Assembly: GCA_035710515.1 (NCBI GenBank)
Contig: DASTDE010000003.1
Coordinates: 186,001-250,000 of the forward strand
Origin: Candidatus Rubrimentiphilum sp.
GTDB taxonomy: Bacteria; Vulcanimicrobiota; Vulcanimicrobiia; Vulcanimicrobiales; Vulcanimicrobiaceae
DNA: 64,000 nucleotides
Direction: 5' to 3'
The notes beneath the pieces were generated by a model. That model was not told the origin of the DNA. It made no database searches and saw only the letters and a list, made by a program, of their open reading frames with translations. This document shows, piece after piece, positions 60,301 to 64,000 of the stretch. The stretch's first letter is position 1. Every line of letters starts with the position of its first letter. Both the position numbers and the translations under genes were made by a program.

Positions 60301-61506
60301 ATGAAGCGTTTAGCCGTCGTTCTATCCGCGCTTGCAATCGTCGCCCTCTTCTGTGGAGTCGTGGCTGCGCGGCCGCACCGACCGGCACATAAAGCGCGGC
60401 ACACGGCCGGCGCAAAGCCTGTAACCGCGAGCGGACCTGCGGTGAATTGCACAGCTCGTGACCCGCATGTTCCGGTGCCGGACGCGCCGCACGGAATGTA
60501 CGTCTGGAACCCGTACAAAGTCCAGAGCGGCAAATTTGAAAAACAACTCGAGGCGAGCGTGATCGGAAAAGATCCAACGCTTTGCGGCGTCAGTCTGGTC
60601 GTCGGTTGGAGCACCGTCGAGCCTTCGAAGGGCTCGTTTGATTGGAGCAGCATCAAAACGCAAGCCGCGCCGTATCTCCGCGCGCATCTGCGCGTGAATC
60701 TGTTGTTTGCCGACGCCTCCGAAGTCGGCAAGTCGGATACTACCACGCCTTCGTGGGTGTTCACTCAGGATCGCGTTGCGAAAGTGCAATGCCCCAAGCA
60801 AGTGGACTATCCGAATTTCATGGATCCGAAGTTCGAGAGTGATTGGCAGTCGTTTATCGCAGCCGCCGTGCAAAAGTTTGGAAACGATTCGTCGATCGGC
60901 TACATGCGATTCGGCATCGGCGCAGGCGTTGAAGCGTATCCCGGGCACATGGAAAACCCGTCGGCCAAGTCGCGGCCGTGTTATAACGCTTGGGTGAAAG
61001 CCACAGGTTGGACCTATAGGAAATGGCTGAAACACAGTTTGAACGTGGTCGGCATGCTGGCCCGTCAGGGCAGCCAAAAGCAGTTGATGATCGCGCTGAA
61101 TTACATCGTGAATTCTCCATCCGTCTATGCGTATGCCAACTCCGTGACGGCCGCGGCTGCGCCGCGCGGCATCGCATTCGGTACTGAGAATCTGGGAATC
61201 GGCCACGTCGCCGACCCTGGAACAACGCCGGGCCCGTGCAATCCGCAAGCCAAAAGTGAGAATCTCTACTGGTGCCAAGCCACGAAACGTCACGCCGGCA
61301 AAGTGCCGATCGAGTTCCAGCCAATAGTGGCGACAACGCCGGGCTACGAATACGGCTACAAATTGGACATCTCAAACCTGTTGCCGTACGCGATCGCAAA
61401 TAAAGCGCAGATTCTCGAGCTGTATCCCCAAGAGTGGCTTGCGAGCGACGCCAAGCATAAAACCGCACTGCGTGCCGCCGCGCAAGTGCTCGGCGTGGCT
61501 CATTAG
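60301..61506 (+). CDS. exported glycoside-hydrolase-like TIM-barrel protein
   Basis: ATG 60301 starts a signal peptide (about residues 1-23). The 401-residue protein has LCGVSLVVGWSTVEPSKGSFDWS, the strand-1/2 pattern of beta-galactosidase-like (GH42/GH10-type) barrels. FGIGAGVEAYPGH and the C-terminal LELYPQEW could carry acidic catalytic residues. The exact family cannot be fixed from sequence. Substrate unknown. Confidence 0.65.
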   Translation: MKRLAVVLSALAIVALFCGVVAARPHRPAHKARHTAGAKPVTASGPAVNCTARDPHVPVPDAPHGMYVWNPYKVQSGKFEKQLEASVIGKDPTLCGVSLVVGWSTVEPSKGSFDWSSIKTQAAPYLRAHLRVNLLFADASEVGKSDTTTPSWVFTQDRVAKVQCPKQVDYPNFMDPKFESDWQSFIAAAVQKFGNDSSIGYMRFGIGAGVEAYPGHMENPSAKSRPCYNAWVKATGWTYRKWLKHSLNVVGMLARQGSQKQLMIALNYIVNSPSVYAYANSVTAAAAPRGIAFGTENLGIGHVADPGTTPGPCNPQAKSENLYWCQATKRHAGKVPIEFQPIVATTPGYEYGYKLDISNLLPYAIANKAQILELYPQEWLASDAKHKTALRAAAQVLGVAH

Positions 61507-61516
61507 GGGCGCTCAC

Positions 61517-62680
61517 ATGCTCGAACGCATTCTCAAATATGCGAGCCTTGCTCTCGTTCTAGCGACGTGCGCCGCAGCTCCGGCGACGCCGGCTAACGGT
61601 CTGGATCAGCTCATACGTCCGCCGATTACCGGCAAGGTTTATCCCGGCATCTCCGTCGCCGTTGGAAATAGCACAGGCCTCCTTGCAGCCGGCGCCTACG
61701 GGCGTGCAAACATCGCGGCATCGATTGCCATGACGTCCCGGACGCCTATGCGCGTGGCCTCAGTCTCGAAAACGATCACCGCCGCTGCGATTCTTATGCT
61801 GGACCAAGCCGGCGCGATCTCCATCGATAAACCGGTGTCGACGTACGTGCCGCAGTTCACCTCGAATGGCGCAAAAATTACGATTCGGCAGCTCCTCGCG
61901 CATATCTCAGGAATCCCCGGGCGCGGTCACGGCGATCCGATTCTGCACGGAGACGGGCCGGTCACACAAACGGAATTCTTCACCAAACTCAATGCGACGC
62001 CGCTCTATGCGACGCCGGGCACCCAATGGGACTATTCGAACGAGAACTATTACCTGCTCGCGCAGATCGTGCAAAACGTCGGGCATGCGAGCTTCGCGTC
62101 GTGGTTGAAGCAGCATATCTTCGTGCCCGCCGGCATGACGCAAACCTACTCCGATGAAGGCGCATCCGACCCCACGCTCGCGCTCGGGTACGTGCACCGT
62201 CTGCCGCAAGACCCATTTCTGGCCTGTGCCCCACCCGATTGGAGCGGCGAGCTTGGCGCGGGCGGCGTGATCTCTACGCCCAGCGATCTCGTGCGCTTCG
62301 ATATCGCCCTTTTCAACGGAACGCTGCTCGACGTAGCGCACCGCAAAGAGATGGTTGCGCCCGCCTTTCCACTCCCTGGCGGTGCGAGCATGGCTTTGGG
62401 CTGGTTCGTAACTCCCAATGGTGTTGTATTTCACGAAGGTGATTTCACCATCGCCGCAGCGATCAACGCGGTCTTTCCTGACGGCACCTATGTCGCCGAA
62501 GCTTCAAACGGCGCCGGTCTCGGCCCGGATTTTGACCGCGGCTACTTCGCACGCCAGGTGCAGAATTTGTACGGCGCGCCGCCGATTGCGCTGGGTAAGC
62601 CGAATCCGCCTTCGCTCCTAAGCATGATCGGGCCGTTCTCGACCTGCGCGCAGCTCGACGCGATGCTCTTCGGCAAGTAG
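61517..62680 (+). CDS. exported serine hydrolase of the beta-lactamase class C / PBP-like family
   Basis: A signal peptide (about residues 1-25) precedes a class-C-type domain with nucleophile motif VASVSKTIT (S-x-x-K), the second motif WDYSNENYYLL (Y-x-N) and GMALGWF-like C-terminal sequence (ASMALGWFV). The family includes esterases and D-aminopeptidases as well as lactamases, so drug resistance should not be assumed. It follows the TIM-barrel gene by 10 bases. Confidence 0.88.
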   Translation: MLERILKYASLALVLATCAAAPATPANGLDQLIRPPITGKVYPGISVAVGNSTGLLAAGAYGRANIAASIAMTSRTPMRVASVSKTITAAAILMLDQAGAISIDKPVSTYVPQFTSNGAKITIRQLLAHISGIPGRGHGDPILHGDGPVTQTEFFTKLNATPLYATPGTQWDYSNENYYLLAQIVQNVGHASFASWLKQHIFVPAGMTQTYSDEGASDPTLALGYVHRLPQDPFLACAPPDWSGELGAGGVISTPSDLVRFDIALFNGTLLDVAHRKEMVAPAFPLPGGASMALGWFVTPNGVVFHEGDFTIAAAINAVFPDGTYVAEASNGAGLGPDFDRGYFARQVQNLYGAPPIALGKPNPPSLLSMIGPFSTCAQLDAMLFGK

Positions 62681-62689
62681 CTAGCCTCG

Positions 62690-63253
62690 ATGTCGAGGGC
62701 CGGCGGTATCATCGGAGTCTCGGATCACGGCGGTTGGGCGGTGTTGGTAACGGCAGCGCGCGATGGGACGCTTTTGGACCGTCGCCGCGTCGAGCTGGTG
62801 GACGACGATCTACCCGGAATTCCGCATCATCACGAGGGCCAATTGCTTCCGATAAACGATGCTGTCGCGCTCGTTGAGCGCGTGCGCGCTTCGGCGGAAA
62901 AGCATGCGGCAAGTGCCTTGGAAGCTGTGGCGGCGACCATACCGGACATCGTCGGAGTCGCACTTCGCCATTGTCCGGAGCTTCCGGCCACGATCGCCGA
63001 GCGCATCCAGGATTACCGCGCCAGAAACGTTGCCGACTGGGTGATGTATCGCAAAGCTCTTGCTTCCGCCGCGCAGGCGCGCGGTTGGTCTGTCTCTTGG
63101 TACGACGCGAAGAAGGTTGTCAGTTCAGCGAGCCAGGCCTTGCACGAGGATTTCGACGCTCGCTTTCTGCAAGCGCGCAAAGCGGCCGGGCCGCCGTGGA
63201 ATGCGGACCACAAACTCGCATTAGCGGCGGCCATAGCGGCGTTTGACCACTAA
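62690..63253 (+). CDS. conserved hypothetical protein
   Basis: The 187-residue soluble protein starts with GGIIGVSDHGGWAVLVTAA and continues with helical segments and RARNVADWVMYRKALASAA, GWSVSWYDAKKV and AADAHKLAL-like ending NADHKLALAAAIAAF. The first strand pattern recalls RNase H-like folds, but no motif is complete. The start is 9 bases after the preceding gene, so it may be co-transcribed with the hydrolase. Confidence 0.6.
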   Translation: MSRAGGIIGVSDHGGWAVLVTAARDGTLLDRRRVELVDDDLPGIPHHHEGQLLPINDAVALVERVRASAEKHAASALEAVAATIPDIVGVALRHCPELPATIAERIQDYRARNVADWVMYRKALASAAQARGWSVSWYDAKKVVSSASQALHEDFDARFLQARKAAGPPWNADHKLALAAAIAAFDH

Positions 63254-63254
63254 T

Positions 63255-63608
63255 TTATCGCAAGACGAGATCGACGGTCGATGGATACTCGTTCTCAAAG
63301 CAGTGTTGGTAGCTAATTCCGCCTCCGGCTCCATTGTAGACGGCCCAGATGCAATACTTCCCCTCGATATCCGGGAGCATGAACGTATGTCTTCCCGATG
63401 AATCTGACCAGTTCTCGTCGATGGTGGTCTTAGGTTTCTCTATTTGCACGTAGATATGAGCATCGTGGACCGGTTTCCCACTCTCTCCTGTAACCGTTAC
63501 CTCGATCGCGTGCTTCGCGGCGGCTCTTGCTCCCATCGCCGACATTCCAAAAACGGCGATGAGCAAAGCTATGCAAGCCATTACAGCGTGAAAGCTAAAG
63601 CGTTTCAT
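63255..63608 (-). CDS. exported carboxypeptidase-regulatory-like domain protein
   Basis: The 117-residue protein has a signal peptide (about residues 1-30) and a beta-sandwich with IEVTVTGESGKPVHDAHIYV, GRHTFMLPDIEGKYCIWAVY and a C-terminal TVDLVLR. This is the pattern of CarboxypepD-regulatory/Cna-B-like domains of unknown partner. It is convergent with the 62690 gene (1-base gap). Confidence 0.65.
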   Translation of the reverse strand: MKRFSFHAVMACIALLIAVFGMSAMGARAAAKHAIEVTVTGESGKPVHDAHIYVQIEKPKTTIDENWSDSSGRHTFMLPDIEGKYCIWAVYNGAGGGISYQHCFENEYPSTVDLVLR

Positions 63609-63683
63609 GATGAAACCTCCGAGCCCGCACCTTACCTGCGAGGCGCTCGAAGGCCTGCGAGCCCACTCAGATGACGATCACGC

Positions 63684-64000
63684 TCAGTTTTGACCTACCG
63701 TCGCGGGCTTGATCGTCTGCGCCTGCAGCGCAATGAGTGAACGGCTCAGGAAAAGCACAACAGTATCGTCCAAACCGTTATCAACTCGCGTAACCTGAAC
63801 GGTCGGAGCGAAGGCGAATCGAAGATTCGCATTTGTCCCGTTGATCAGCGAAAACGTGAACCGTTCAGCCGCAGCAAGTCCAGGGACATCCAGCGAGTGG
63901 CTTTTGCTCTGCAATGCGAGGCCGAGGCGCAGATTAAGCAGCGGCAAACGACCGTAGTTGGTTAGCGTACATCGGGCGAAGGGCGCCGGCGTTTGATCGC
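63684..64000 (-). CDS. hypothetical protein, 5' end beyond the window
   Basis: The frame stays open to the right edge (codons before 63947 read ...DQTPAPFARCTLTNYGRL), so the TTG at 63947 is not the start. The visible ~105 residues are beta-rich with AAERFTFSLINGTNANLRFAF and LSRSLIALQAQTIKPATVG. I do not recognise the family. Confidence 0.5.
   Translation of the reverse strand, partial: DQTPAPFARCTLTNYGRLPLLNLRLGLALQSKSHSLDVPGLAAAERFTFSLINGTNANLRFAFAPTVQVTRVDNGLDDTVVLFLSRSLIALQAQTIKPATVGQN

Noticed and set aside
60607-60632. Repeat-like string TTCGAAGGGCTC in the glycosidase-like gene
   Set aside because: It encodes the natural WSTVEPSKGSFDW motif of the fold and lacks the other repeat blocks.
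61517-62680. Antibiotic-resistance beta-lactamase
   Set aside because: The S-x-x-K and Y-x-N motifs define the wide serine-hydrolase family, which is mostly esterases and peptidases. Nothing specific to lactam hydrolysis can be seen.
1-64000. CRISPR array, prophage or transposase genes
   Set aside because: No regularly spaced repeats, no phage structural or integrase genes and no transposase motifs were seen on either strand.

Overview
The window is about 60% GC, almost entirely coding, and has no stretch longer than 300 bases without a gene. A TonB-dependent receptor and several signal peptides or lipoboxes point to a double-membrane bacterium. The gene order topA-trmFO-hslV-hslU and the def-fmt-rsmB-fhaA-fhaB-PP2C-ftsW block is the type found in Terrabacteria (Firmicutes, Actinobacteria and relatives). 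That mix, with Lys-rich histone-H1-like proteins and many secreted peptidases and hydrolases, suggests an uncultivated lineage such as Eremiobacterota/Vulcanimicrobiota (WPS-2). This is inference; no rRNA or tRNA gene is visible to confirm it.

Layout. 1-6.8 kb: the 3' part of a TonB-dependent receptor, a Lys-rich DNA-binding protein, a secreted GH20 hexosaminidase and S9 peptidase pair, and small proteins. 6.9-11.3 kb (minus): dxs-secG-oppD-oppF. 11.4-12.5 kb: PAP2-like membrane protein and a convergent hypothetical. 12.6-16.6 kb (minus): a cell-wall operon of GerMN protein, N-acetylmuramoyl-L-alanine amidase, murI and an FAD monooxygenase. 16.6-19.5 kb: an S53 peptidase lipoprotein and a HAMP-SpoIIE phosphatase. 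19.5-21.3 kb: psuK-psuG. 21.4-22.4 kb: selD, which by my reading begins 63 bases upstream of its first open ATG frame and reads through an in-frame TGA as selenocysteine at the catalytic position, followed by a SECIS-like hairpin. 22.4-26.8 kb: a WGxxGxxG protein divergent from two tandem ComP-like PDZ/multi-TM/GAF sensor proteins without a kinase domain. 26.8-30.7 kb (minus): a fatty-acid beta-oxidation operon. 30.8-32.5 kb: a Fur-family regulator and a cyclopropane synthase. 33.2-34.4 kb: a 1.17-kb segment bounded by 27-bp direct repeats and carrying a DHFR-like gene and a Cys-rich secreted protein. 34.4-38.2 kb: an ATLF-like metalloprotease, DUF5996, cytochrome c and a diguanylate cyclase.

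38.2-50.9 kb is a nearly continuous minus-strand run topA-trmFO-TPR-hslV-hslU-GNAT-def-fmt-rsmB-fhaA-fhaB-pseudo-PP2C-ftsW, joining DNA topology, tRNA modification, protein maturation and cell-shape control. Most junctions are 4-bp ATGA/GTGA overlaps. 51-64 kb is accessory: a second histone-like gene, an ornithine cyclodeaminase/PhyH pair, an ECF42-type sigma factor with its YCII partner, DUF2252, secreted lipase, berberine-bridge-like oxidase, a glycosidase-like protein, a class C beta-lactamase-like hydrolase and hypotheticals.

Features that cut across the window: a dispersed GC-rich repeat family, three copies of which lie in frame inside conserved enzymes (fadB/J-like twice, trmFO once); promoters with a TAGACA/TAGACT -35 and (TGC)TATACT-type -10, several placed so that the mRNA would be leaderless; and many GTG/TTG starts chosen by overlap or ribosome-binding site.
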